From positions 1 through 64,000 of the forward strand of contig NZ_BBXG01000003.1 in assembly GCF_001570605.1 (NCBI RefSeq): 64,000 nucleotides of DNA, in the 5' to 3' direction. The notes below the pieces were generated by a model. That model worked only from the letters and a program-made list of their open reading frames with translations. It made no database searches and was not told the DNA's origin. The translations under genes and the position numbers were made by a program. Shown piece by piece: positions 44,745 to 54,456 of the stretch. Position 1 is the stretch's first letter. Each line of letters opens with the position of its first letter. The stretch is from Herbidospora cretacea (lineage in GTDB: Bacteria > Actinomycetota > Actinomycetes > Streptosporangiales > Streptosporangiaceae).

Positions 44745-47195
44745 TTAGAGGGCGCCCCCGATGGCTGAGACCGTGTGGGTCAGCCTGACGCCCGAACCGT
44801 CGCGGCGGCCGATCTCGTCGGGGAGGGGCACCGGCTTGCCGACCGACGAGACCGCCTTGGCGGGGCTCGGCCCGGCCCAGGCCAGCAGGAGCACGTCTTC
44901 GCCCTTGAGGAACCGCTGGGCCCGGACGCCGCCCGTCGCGCGGCCCTTGGCGGGGAACTCGGCGTAGTCGGAGATCTTGCCGCCGCCGATCTGGGTGCCC
45001 GGGAGGGCGGTGGACGACCCGGCGATCGTCACCACGCACGACTCGCGGCCCGGGTCGATCGCGCCGAACCAGATGACCTTGGCCCCGGGCTCGACCCGGA
45101 TGCCGGCCATGCCGCCGGCCGGGCGGCCCTGCGGGCGGACGTTGGTCGCGGAGTAGCGCAGCAGCTGGGCGTCGGAGGTGATGAACACCAGGTCGTGGTC
45201 TTCGGAGGTGAGCTCCACGGCCCCGACCACGGTGTCGCCCTCGCGAAGGGTGATGACCTCGAACTCGTCGCGGTTGGCCGGATAGTCGGGCACGACCCGC
45301 TTCACCACGCCCTGTTCGGTGCCGAGCGCCAGGCCCGGCCCGTCGGGATCGAGCGAGCCGATGCCCACGACCGACTCGTCGGCCGCCAGCGAGACGTATT
45401 CGGCCACCGGGTGGCCGCCCGCCAGCGACGGCGGGTTGGCCGACGCGGGCAGGGTCGGCAGGTCGACGACCGACACCCGGATCATGCGGCCGAGCGAGGT
45501 CACCACCCCGACCTCGCCCCGGACCGTCGACCGCACCGCCGAGACCAGCACGTCGTGGACGGTCCGGTCGCCCGAGGCGGGCAGCGGGGAGGCGTCGGAG
45601 GTGCGGGCCAGCAGGCCGGTGGAGGAGAGCAGCACCAGGCACGGGTCGTCGGCGACCTCCAGCGGCACCGGGGCGAGCGTGGCCACCCCGCCCTCCAGCA
45701 GGAGGGTGCGCCGGGGGGTGCCGTAGGTCTTGGCGACCTGGGCCAGCTCGTCGGAGACGACCTTGCGGAGCTTCAGGTCGGAGCCGAGGATCTCGCTGAG
45801 CTCCGCGATCTCGCGGGTCAGGGTCTCCTTCTCCTTGTCGAGCTCCAGGTTGTCGTAGCGGGTCAGGCGGCGCAGGGGGGTGTCGAGGATGTAGTTGGCC
45901 TGGATCTCGCTCAGCGAGAAGGTCTCCATCAGGCCGGTGCGGGCCGCCGCCGAGTCTTCGGAGGTCCGGATGACCCGGATGACCTCGTCGATGTTGAGCA
46001 GGGCGACGATCAGGCCCTCGACCAGGTGGAGCCGCTCCTCGCGCTTGCGCCGCCGGTGCAGCGAGCGGCGGCGGACGACGTCGATGCGGTGGTCGACGTA
46101 CACCGAGAGGAGTTCGCGCAGACCCAGGGTGCGCGGCTGGCCGTCGACCAGAGCCACGTTGTTGATGCCGAACGTCTCCTCCATCGGGGTCAGCCGATAG
46201 AGCTCCTCCAGCACCGCCTCGGGGTTGAAGCCGTTCTTGATCTCGATGACCAGCTGGAGGCCCTTGTGCCGGTCGGTGAGGTCTTTCAGGTCGGCGATGC
46301 CGGTCAGCTTCTTGGACGTCACCAGTTCCTTGATCTTGGTGACCACCCGCTCGGGGCCGACGTTGTAGGGCAGCGCGGTGACGACCAGGCCCTTGCGGCG
46401 CGGCGTGACGTTCTCGACCGTCGCGGTGGCCCGCATCTTGAAGGTGCCCCGGCCGGTGCGGTAGGCGTCGTGGATGCCGCCCAGGCCGTTGATGTAGCCG
46501 CCGGTCGGCAGGTCGGGGCCCGGGATGAAGTTCATCAGGTCGTCGAGCGTCGCGTCGGGGTGCTTGAGCAGGTGCCGCGCGGCGGCCACGACCTCGACCA
46601 GGTTGTGGGGCGCCATGTTGGTCGCCATGCCGACCGCGATGCCGGTCGAGCCGTTGACCAGCAGGTTGGGGAACGCCGACCCCAGGACCGAGGGCTCGGT
46701 CTCCTGGCCGTCGTAGTTGGGCTTGAAGTCGACCGTGTCCTCGTCGATCGACTGCACCATCAGCATCGCCGCGTCGGACAGGCGGGCCTCGGTGTAGCGC
46801 ATGGCGGCCGGCAGGTCGTCGGGCGAACCGAAGTTGCCGTGGCCGTCGACCAGCGGCAGCCGCATCGAGAACGGCTGGGCCTGGCGGACCAGCGCGTCGT
46901 AGATCGCGCCGTCGCCGTGGGGGTGGAGCTTGCCCATGACCTCGCCCACGACGCGGGACGACTTCACGTGGCCCCGGTCGGGACGCAGCCCCATCTCGTT
47001 CATCGAGTAGAGGATGCGGCGCTGCACGGGCTTGAGCCCGTCGCGGGCGTCGGGGAGGGCGCGCTGGTAGATGACGCTGTAGGCGTATTCCAGGAAGCTG
47101 GTGCGCATCTCCGCGGACACGTCGATGTCGACGATCCGCTCCTCGAAGTCCTCGTCGGGCGGGGGGCTGGTCGTTCGTCGGGCCATGTCGAACAT
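44745..47195 (-). CDS. parC: Type IIA topoisomerase subunit A (topoisomerase IV ParC type)
   Basis: DNA-cleaving subunit (816 aa) partnering ParE. The winged-helix/tower core has [16 protein letters not shown] near 46, [10 protein letters not shown] at 91-100 and catalytic Tyr134 in [11 protein letters not shown]-terminal beta-pinwheel follows (blades from about 500) without a recognisable GyrA box (Q-R-R-G-G-K-G), favouring ParC over GyrA. At the position of E. coli GyrA Ser83 this protein has Gly96, while the Asp87 equivalent (Asp100) is kept. ATG 47195 is chosen as GGTGGGGA lies 8 bases upstream; ATG 47186 and GTG 47216 are alternatives. It converges with parE across seven other genes. Confidence 0.93.
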   Translation of the reverse strand: MFDMARRTTSPPPDEDFEERIVDIDVSAEMRTSFLEYAYSVIYQRALPDARDGLKPVQRRILYSMNEMGLRPDRGHVKSSRVVGEVMGKLHPHGDGAIYDALVRQAQPFSMRLPLVDGHGNFGSPDDLPAAMRYTEARLSDAAMLMVQSIDEDTVDFKPNYDGQETEPSVLGSAFPNLLVNGSTGIAVGMATNMAPHNLVEVVAAARHLLKHPDATLDDLMNFIPGPDLPTGGYINGLGGIHDAYRTGRGTFKMRATATVENVTPRRKGLVVTALPYNVGPERVVTKIKELVTSKKLTGIADLKDLTDRHKGLQLVIEIKNGFNPEAVLEELYRLTPMEETFGINNVALVDGQPRTLGLRELLSVYVDHRIDVVRRRSLHRRRKREERLHLVEGLIVALLNIDEVIRVIRTSEDSAAARTGLMETFSLSEIQANYILDTPLRRLTRYDNLELDKEKETLTREIAELSEILGSDLKLRKVVSDELAQVAKTYGTPRRTLLLEGGVATLAPVPLEVADDPCLVLLSSTGLLARTSDASPLPASGDRTVHDVLVSAVRSTVRGEVGVVTSLGRMIRVSVVDLPTLPASANPPSLAGGHPVAEYVSLAADESVVGIGSLDPDGPGLALGTEQGVVKRVVPDYPANRDEFEVITLREGDTVVGAVELTSEDHDLVFITSDAQLLRYSATNVRPQGRPAGGMAGIRVEPGAKVIWFGAIDPGRESCVVTIAGSSTALPGTQIGGGKISDYAEFPAKGRATGGVRAQRFLKGEDVLLLAWAGPSPAKAVSSVGKPVPLPDEIGRRDGSGVRLTHTVSAIGGAL

Positions 47196-47223
47196 TTTGC
47201 CGGTCCCCACCGACACCCGCGAC

Positions 47224-47712
47224 TCAGACCGCCGTAACTTCCGTTTTGTAGAGGCGGAATCCCCTGGCCTCGTAGTTTCCGCGCGCCGCGGGGGAGTCGA
47301 GGGAGCAGGTGTGTACCCAGACCCGGTCGGTGGCGATCTTCCAGGCCCTTTCGACGCCGTAATGGAGGAGGTGCCCGCCGAGGCCCTTCCCGATCGCGAA
47401 GGGCATCAGCCCGAAATAGGCGATCTCCACCGAAGAACTCTGCGGTTCCAGGGCGATGTAGCCCGCCGGTGTGCCGCGCAGATAGGCCACCCAGGTCTCG
47501 ACCCCCAGGTCCAGCCACGACAGCCACTGCTCGTCGGTCCACGACCGGCGGTCGGTCCACTGCCAGCCGCCGCCCACGGCGCCGTAGAGGAACCGGTGGA
47601 AATCGGCCGACGGGATCTCGGCCCTGACGATGTCGACATCGTCGCGCGGCGGCCGGGCGGGGCGCAGATCGGAGGGGGAGGTCTGTTCGAGGTACCAGGT
47701 GGTGACGTCCAC
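47224..47712 (-). CDS. GNAT-family N-acetyltransferase
   Basis: Single-domain acetyltransferase (162 aa). Residues [20 protein letters not shown] form strands 4-5 and [10 protein letters not shown] is the acetyl-CoA loop. A late [10 protein letters not shown] matches the usual C-terminal motif. The Trp-rich region around residue 50 ([11 protein letters not shown]) resembles a GNAT subgroup annotated as small-molecule acetyltransferases. GTG 47712. It lies 28 bases before parC on the same strand, so it may be co-transcribed with it, and diverges from recQ with a 29-base gap. Confidence 0.85.
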   Translation of the reverse strand: MDVTTWYLEQTSPSDLRPARPPRDDVDIVRAEIPSADFHRFLYGAVGGGWQWTDRRSWTDEQWLSWLDLGVETWVAYLRGTPAGYIALEPQSSSVEIAYFGLMPFAIGKGLGGHLLHYGVERAWKIATDRVWVHTCSLDSPAARGNYEARGFRLYKTEVTAV

Positions 47713-47741
47713 ATGAGGAATTTACTGGTACTAAGGACACC

Positions 47742-49814
<2,073 letters not shown>

Positions 49815-49827
49815 GTATAGGGGAGGG

Positions 49828-51018
49828 GTGCTTCCCTCCCACCGCGTCGCGGACGCCCTCGTCACCGTCACCGCCGACCGAGCACCGGTCGCCGGGCAGG
49901 ACGTTCTCGTAAGGCAGACCGATCACGAGTTCCTCTTCGGCTGCACCGGCTTCGAACGTGACATCCCCTTGGCCGACCAGTGGTTCGGGCTGTTCAACTT
50001 CGCCACGCTGCCCTTCTACTGGGGCCAGTTCGAGGGCGAGGCGGGCAGCCCCCAGACGGAGAAGCTGATGGAGATGGCCCGGTTCTTCAAGGACCGGGGC
50101 TGCGTCGTCAAGGGCCACCCGCTGGCCTGGCACACCCTCGCCCCCGACTGGCTGCTCGAACGCAACAACGGCGAGATCGCCGCCGCCCAGGTCGAACGCG
50201 TCACCCGCGAGGTCGGCGACTTCGCCGGGGTGATCGACATGTGGGACGTCATCAACGAGGTCGTCATCATGCCGATCTTCGACAAGGAGGAGAACGGCAT
50301 CACCCGCCTGTGCCGCGACATCGGCCGCATCCCGATGATCCGCCTGGTGTTCGACGCCGCCCGCCACACCAACCCGGCCGCGACGCTGCTGCTCAACGAC
50401 TTCGACATGTCGGCCGCCTACGAGTGCCTCATCGAGGGCGTGCTGGAGGCGGGCGTCCGCATCGACGCGCTCGGCCTGCAGAGCCACATGCACCAGGGCT
50501 ACTGGGGTGAGGAGCACACCCTTTCGGTCCTCGACCGGTTCTCCCGGTACGGCCTGCCGATCCACTTCACCGAGACGACGATCGTGTCGGGGCACCTGAT
50601 GCCGCCGGAGATCGTCGACCTGAACGACTACCAGATCGACGACTGGCCGACCACGCCGGAGGGCGAGGAGCGCCAGGCCGACGAGATCGCCCGGCATTAC
50701 CGGACCCTCGTGGGCCATCCGGCGGTGCGGGGGATCACCTACTGGGGCCTCCAGGACGGCGCGTGGCTGGGCGCGCCCGGCGGGTTCGTCCGGGCCGACG
50801 GCAGCGCCAAGCCGTCCTACCACGCTCTGCAGAACCTCATCAGGGGCGAGTGGTGGCTGCCCGAGACCACCATGAGGACCGACGACGAGGGCCGGTTGCC
50901 GCTGCGGGGCTTCCGGGGGACGTACACGATCGAGGCCCTGGGCAGGACGGGCATGGTGACCCTCGGGAACGGTAGTACTTTGGGCGGATCTGCAATCGAG
51001 TGCGAACTCGTACCATGA
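49828..51018 (+). CDS. Endo-1,4-beta-xylanase-type glycoside hydrolase family 10
   Basis: GH10 (beta/alpha)8 retaining hydrolase (396 aa). The catalytic acid/base is Glu144 in D-M-W-D-V-I-N-E-V, the nucleophile Glu249 in I-H-F-T-E-T-T-I. Other GH10 residues are G-H-P-L-A-W-H near 97, L-N-D-F-D near 192 and Y-W-G-L-Q-D-G-A-W near 310. The first ~35 residues form a short beta segment before F-L-F-G-C-T-G-F. There is no signal peptide or carbohydrate-binding module, so it is predicted to act in the cytosol on imported oligosaccharides. Start at GTG 49828 is uncertain because GGGGAGG is only 1-2 bases away, but no other start fits. The kinase gene follows after 4 bases. Confidence 0.9.
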   Translation: MLPSHRVADALVTVTADRAPVAGQDVLVRQTDHEFLFGCTGFERDIPLADQWFGLFNFATLPFYWGQFEGEAGSPQTEKLMEMARFFKDRGCVVKGHPLAWHTLAPDWLLERNNGEIAAAQVERVTREVGDFAGVIDMWDVINEVVIMPIFDKEENGITRLCRDIGRIPMIRLVFDAARHTNPAATLLLNDFDMSAAYECLIEGVLEAGVRIDALGLQSHMHQGYWGEEHTLSVLDRFSRYGLPIHFTETTIVSGHLMPPEIVDLNDYQIDDWPTTPEGEERQADEIARHYRTLVGHPAVRGITYWGLQDGAWLGAPGGFVRADGSAKPSYHALQNLIRGEWWLPETTMRTDDEGRLPLRGFRGTYTIEALGRTGMVTLGNGSTLGGSAIECELVP

Positions 51019-51022
51019 CGGC

Positions 51023-52090
51023 GTGTGGAACGAGCCGCGTCCCCCCGGCGCGCCACGACGGGTCTGGCGCGACCATGCGCTGATCGGGCTGCTGGCCCCG
51101 GCCGCCGTGCTCGAAGGGGTGCTGCGGCCGGAGCTGCCCTGGCAGGTGGTGGCGCTGACGATCGCCCTGCTGCCGACCCTGTGGTGGCGGCGGTCGCATC
51201 CGCTGTGGGTGGTCGTGGCCGGGTTCGGGGCCACGCTCGTGGCGCGGCTGGTGCTGGGGGACGACCCCGACTCGTACACGGGCGTGTTCCTGCTGATCCT
51301 GCCGTACAGCCTGAGCCGGTGGGGGTCGGGGCGGGAGATCCTCGCGGGGGCGGCGGTCGTCCTGGTGAACGTCGCCCTGTCGATGGCGGGGCCGGCCGAC
51401 CTGGCCGGGGCCTTCGCGGTGGTCTCGATGGCGCTGCTCGCCGGGCTCGCCGTCAGGTTCCGGGCGCGGTTGCGGCAGCGGGAACGCGACCAGGTGAAGC
51501 TGCTGGAGCGCGAACGGCTGGCCCGCGACCTTCACGACACGGTGGCTCACCACGTGTCGGCGATGGCGATCCGGGCCCAGGCGGGGCTGGCCCGCGCCGG
51601 GAAGGACCCCGGGGCGGCGGTGGAGGCGCTCAAGGTCATCGAGGCCGAGGCGTCCCGCGCGCTGGCCGAGATGCGGACCATGGTCCGGGTGCTGCGGCAG
51701 CCCGCCGACCTCGACCCGGCGCGCGGCGTGGCCGACCTGGCCGAACTCCAGCGGGGCTCCGGGGTGCCGGTGGAGGTCGAGATCCGGGGCGACGTCGGGA
51801 ACCTCCAGCCGTCGACCGGCGCCGCGATCTTCCGGCTGGCCCAGGAGTCGGTCACCAACGCGCGGCGGCACGCCCGCCACGCCACCCGCATCAGGGTGGT
51901 CGTCGCGGCCTGCGGCGACGCGATCAGGCTGGAGGTCACCGACGACGGGGAGGCGACCGCGCCGGGCGCGACGGGTTATGGTCTGCTCGGCATGGCCGAA
52001 CGCGCCACCCTCCTCGGCGGCACCTGCGAGGCGGGGCCCAACCCCGGCCGTGGCTGGACCGTCACCGCCGTGCTCCCGAGGACCGCATGA
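51023..52090 (+). CDS. Sensor histidine kinase, NarL-type (HisKA_3)
   Basis: Membrane histidine kinase (355 aa). Four or five N-terminal helices (about 20-150) with almost no extracellular sequence, a coiled linker (L-R-Q-R-E-R-D-Q-V-K-L-L-E-R-E-R-L), then HisKA_3 R-D-L-H-D-T-V-A-H-H-V with His171. HATPase: R-L-A-Q-E-S-V-T-N-A-R-R-H-A and Y-G-L-L-G-M-A-E-R. The G1 box is weak (V-T-D-D-G-E-A), which is common in this class. GTG 51023. Stop overlaps the response regulator start (ATGA). The close link to the xylanase gene may be accidental or reflect read-through. Confidence 0.92.
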   Translation: MWNEPRPPGAPRRVWRDHALIGLLAPAAVLEGVLRPELPWQVVALTIALLPTLWWRRSHPLWVVVAGFGATLVARLVLGDDPDSYTGVFLLILPYSLSRWGSGREILAGAAVVLVNVALSMAGPADLAGAFAVVSMALLAGLAVRFRARLRQRERDQVKLLERERLARDLHDTVAHHVSAMAIRAQAGLARAGKDPGAAVEALKVIEAEASRALAEMRTMVRVLRQPADLDPARGVADLAELQRGSGVPVEVEIRGDVGNLQPSTGAAIFRLAQESVTNARRHARHATRIRVVVAACGDAIRLEVTDDGEATAPGATGYGLLGMAERATLLGGTCEAGPNPGRGWTVTAVLPRTA

Positions 52091-52725
52091 CCATTCGCGT
52101 GATCGTGGCCGACGACCAGGAGATCGTCCGGACCGGCCTGGTGATGATCCTGGAGGCCCAGGACGACATCGAGGTGGTCGGCGAGGCCGCCAACGGCGAA
52201 CGCGCCGTCGAACTGGCCCGCCGCCTCAGGCCCGACGTGTGCCTGCTCGACATCCGGATGCCGGGCATGAACGGCATCGAGGCCACCCGGAGGCTCTCCG
52301 GCGAGGTCGCCGTGGTGGTCATCACCACCTTCGACCTCGACGAGTACGTCTACGCGGCGCTGCGCGCCGGGGCCCGCGGCTTCCTGCTGAAGGACGCCGG
52401 CTCGGCGCTGCTCTCCCAGGCGATCAGGGCCGCCGCCGAGGGCGACGCGCTGATCGCGCCGAGCGTGACGGCCCGGCTGCTGCGCGCGTTCGCCGGGACC
52501 GCCGACCCCGTCCAGCCGGTCGAGGCGCTCACCGACCGCGAGGAGCAGATCCTCGCCGCCGTCGCCAGGGGCCGGACCAACCACGAGATCGGCGACGAGA
52601 TGCACATCTCGGTCAGCACGGTGAAGACCCACGTCGCCAGCCTGATGGGCAAGCTCGGCGCCCGGAACCGTGTCGAGATCGCGATGTGGGCCCACGACAC
52701 CGGCCGGATCAGGAACGCCGGATAG
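52087..52725 (+). CDS. LuxR/NarL-family response regulator
   Basis: Response regulator (212 aa) of the preceding kinase. Receiver: A-D-D-Q-E acidic patch near 8-11, phospho-acceptor Asp55 in L-L-D-I-R-M-P-G-M-N-G, V-I-T-T-F and L-L-K-D-A. The HTH reads L-T-D-R-E-E-Q-I-L-A-A-V-A-R-G-R-T-N then V-K-T-H-V-A-S-L-M-G-K-L. ATG 52087 within the kinase stop. The last 17 bases overlap the opposite-strand DUF2306 gene. A plausible but unproven target is that gene or its own operon. Confidence 0.95.
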   Translation: MTIRVIVADDQEIVRTGLVMILEAQDDIEVVGEAANGERAVELARRLRPDVCLLDIRMPGMNGIEATRRLSGEVAVVVITTFDLDEYVYAALRAGARGFLLKDAGSALLSQAIRAAAEGDALIAPSVTARLLRAFAGTADPVQPVEALTDREEQILAAVARGRTNHEIGDEMHISVSTVKTHVASLMGKLGARNRVEIAMWAHDTGRIRNAG

Positions 52726-53320
52726 CCCACTCGGCGACCGCGATGTTGATCGCCCACCCGGCGGCCATGGCGATCGTGCGCCCGGTCGCGTCGGGAGCGG
52801 CGCCGGTGACCGCGAAGGGCAGATGGGTGAAGGCCTGCGTTCCGGCGCCCATGGCGAGCGCGTAGGCCCGGATCATCCAGGCCCGGTGGGTGCGGAAGTC
52901 TCGCCGGCGGACCGCCAGGAACGCGTGCACGATCGCGAAGGCCATCACGCCGCCGACGGCCAGCCTCAGGACCGTGATCGGCGGATCGTCGTCGATGTCG
53001 GGCATGTCGTACCGGAGGGTCATCCAGATCCCGCTGAGCGCCACGACGAGTCCGGCGACGACCAGGACCCGCCCTGCCCGCCGATGCCACGGCCGGGACC
53101 GCAGCGAGGGGACGAACTGGAACGCCCCGAGCAGGCTGTAGATCACCGCGCCGAAGATGTGGGCGATCACCGGCAGCGGCATGTCGAAGAACCGGGCGTT
53201 CTCCGGCGTGACAGGGCCACCGGAGGAAAGGTCTTCGAGCCGGATCGCCCCGCCCAGCGTGGGGATCAGGGCGAGCAGGACGAGCCCGGTAGGGAGCGCC
53301 CATTGGCGCCTGACGGTCAT
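52709..53320 (-). CDS. DUF2306 family membrane protein
   Basis: Integral membrane protein (203 aa) with six predicted helices. Family traits: H-I-F-G-A-V-I-Y-S-L-L-G-A-F-Q-F near 53, W-H-R-R-A-G-R near 79 and H-R-A-W-M-I-R-A-Y-A near 145; these conserved His/Arg residues at helix ends suggest a cytochrome- or ferric-reductase-like fold, but the function of DUF2306 is unknown. ATG 53320. It converges with and overlaps the response regulator by 17 bases. Association of DUF2306 with NarL-type pairs is recalled from other actinomycetes. Confidence 0.85.
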   Translation of the reverse strand: MTVRRQWALPTGLVLLALIPTLGGAIRLEDLSSGGPVTPENARFFDMPLPVIAHIFGAVIYSLLGAFQFVPSLRSRPWHRRAGRVLVVAGLVVALSGIWMTLRYDMPDIDDDPPITVLRLAVGGVMAFAIVHAFLAVRRRDFRTHRAWMIRAYALAMGAGTQAFTHLPFAVTGAAPDATGRTIAMAAGWAINIAVAEWAIRRS

Positions 53321-53414
53321 GCCTCAGATCGTCGCGATCCAAGGCCCCTCGTCACATCGCGCCAACGGCTGCGGCCCGATCGTTCCAAGGGCCGGCAACC
53401 GGGCGTACTTTCGG

Positions 53415-54308
53415 CTAGAGGCGAGGCCGGGCGCCCAGGTTGACCAGGCACTTGGCGGCCAGCGCGTTGCCGGCGGCCAAGGCGTCGGCGGGCTGCTTGC
53501 CGTCGAGCCAGCTCGGCAGGAACCCGGCGGCGAACGCGTCGCCCGCGCCGGTGCCGTCGACGACCCGCTCGACCTGCTCGGCCGGGACCTTGACGGCGTC
53601 GGACCGGTTGTTGCTGTACCAGAGCGCGCCGTCGGCGTTGCACTTGATGACGACCTGGGGGAACCAGGCGGTCAGCACCTTGGCGGCGGCCTCGGGGTCG
53701 TCGCGGCCGGTCAGGACCTTGGCCTGGTCGGCGTTGGCGAACAGCAGCTTGGCGCCGTGGGTCCACTCGAGGAACGGCTCGGCGCCAGTGCGCTCGACCG
53801 GCGCGGAGGAGGCGCAGTCGACCGAGATCGACATGCCCGCCCGGCGGGCCAGGTCGAGGGCGGCGAGCGCCGCGTCGCGGGAGCCCTCGCAGATCAGGGT
53901 GTAACCCGACATGTGGAGGTGGCTGCCCTGTGTGAACAGGTCACGGGGCAGGTCTTCCGGCGACAGCGCGGCGTTGGCGCCCGGGTCGGAGAGCATCGTG
54001 CGCTCGCCCTTGTGGGTGACCAGGACCACGCAGGTGCCCGTGGGGCGCTCGGGGTCCATGACGAGCCGGGCGTCGACGCCGTAGCCCATCAGCTCCATGT
54101 CGCGGTTGCGGCCGGTGATGTCGGCGCCGCGCCGCCCGATGAAGGCGACCTCGGAGCCCTCCACGGCGAGCCAGGACGCGATGTTCGCCCCTGAACCACC
54201 GCCATGCATGGTCACCACGGCCGGGGTGTCGCTAGCCCGGGCGAGAGGGAACCTGGCGCGGGCGACCGCGTCGGTCATGAGATCGCCCACCACGACGACC
54301 CGCGTCAT
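53415..54308 (-). CDS. PfkB-family carbohydrate kinase
   Basis: Ribokinase-superfamily sugar or nucleoside kinase (297 aa). Starts M-T-R-V-V-V-V-G-D-L-M-T-D, has the di-glycine region M-H-G-G-G-S-G-A-N-I-A near 36 and the PfkB signature D-G-T-G-A-G-D-A-F-A-A-G-F near 250 with the catalytic Asp at about 255. The phosphorylated sugar is undetermined; a fructose- or ribose-type substrate or a nucleoside are all possible. ATG 54308 is supported by AAGGTGG about 8 bases upstream, so upstream open frame is excluded. It diverges from the PatA-like gene across 148 bp. Confidence 0.92.
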   Translation of the reverse strand: MTRVVVVGDLMTDAVARARFPLARASDTPAVVTMHGGGSGANIASWLAVEGSEVAFIGRRGADITGRNRDMELMGYGVDARLVMDPERPTGTCVVLVTHKGERTMLSDPGANAALSPEDLPRDLFTQGSHLHMSGYTLICEGSRDAALAALDLARRAGMSISVDCASSAPVERTGAEPFLEWTHGAKLLFANADQAKVLTGRDDPEAAAKVLTAWFPQVVIKCNADGALWYSNNRSDAVKVPAEQVERVVDGTGAGDAFAAGFLPSWLDGKQPADALAAGNALAAKCLVNLGARPRL

Positions 54309-54456
54309 GATGTCACCACCTTGCCCCTGCAAATCGACGCTGACCCCGCAAAACTTAACAGCTTCCGCAAGCTTCGTGGGGGGTGAGGCGGACACTCGTA
54401 CACAGTCGATGCACATCCGTTGCCCAACCACCGCGATTGTGCACAGATACCCTCGA

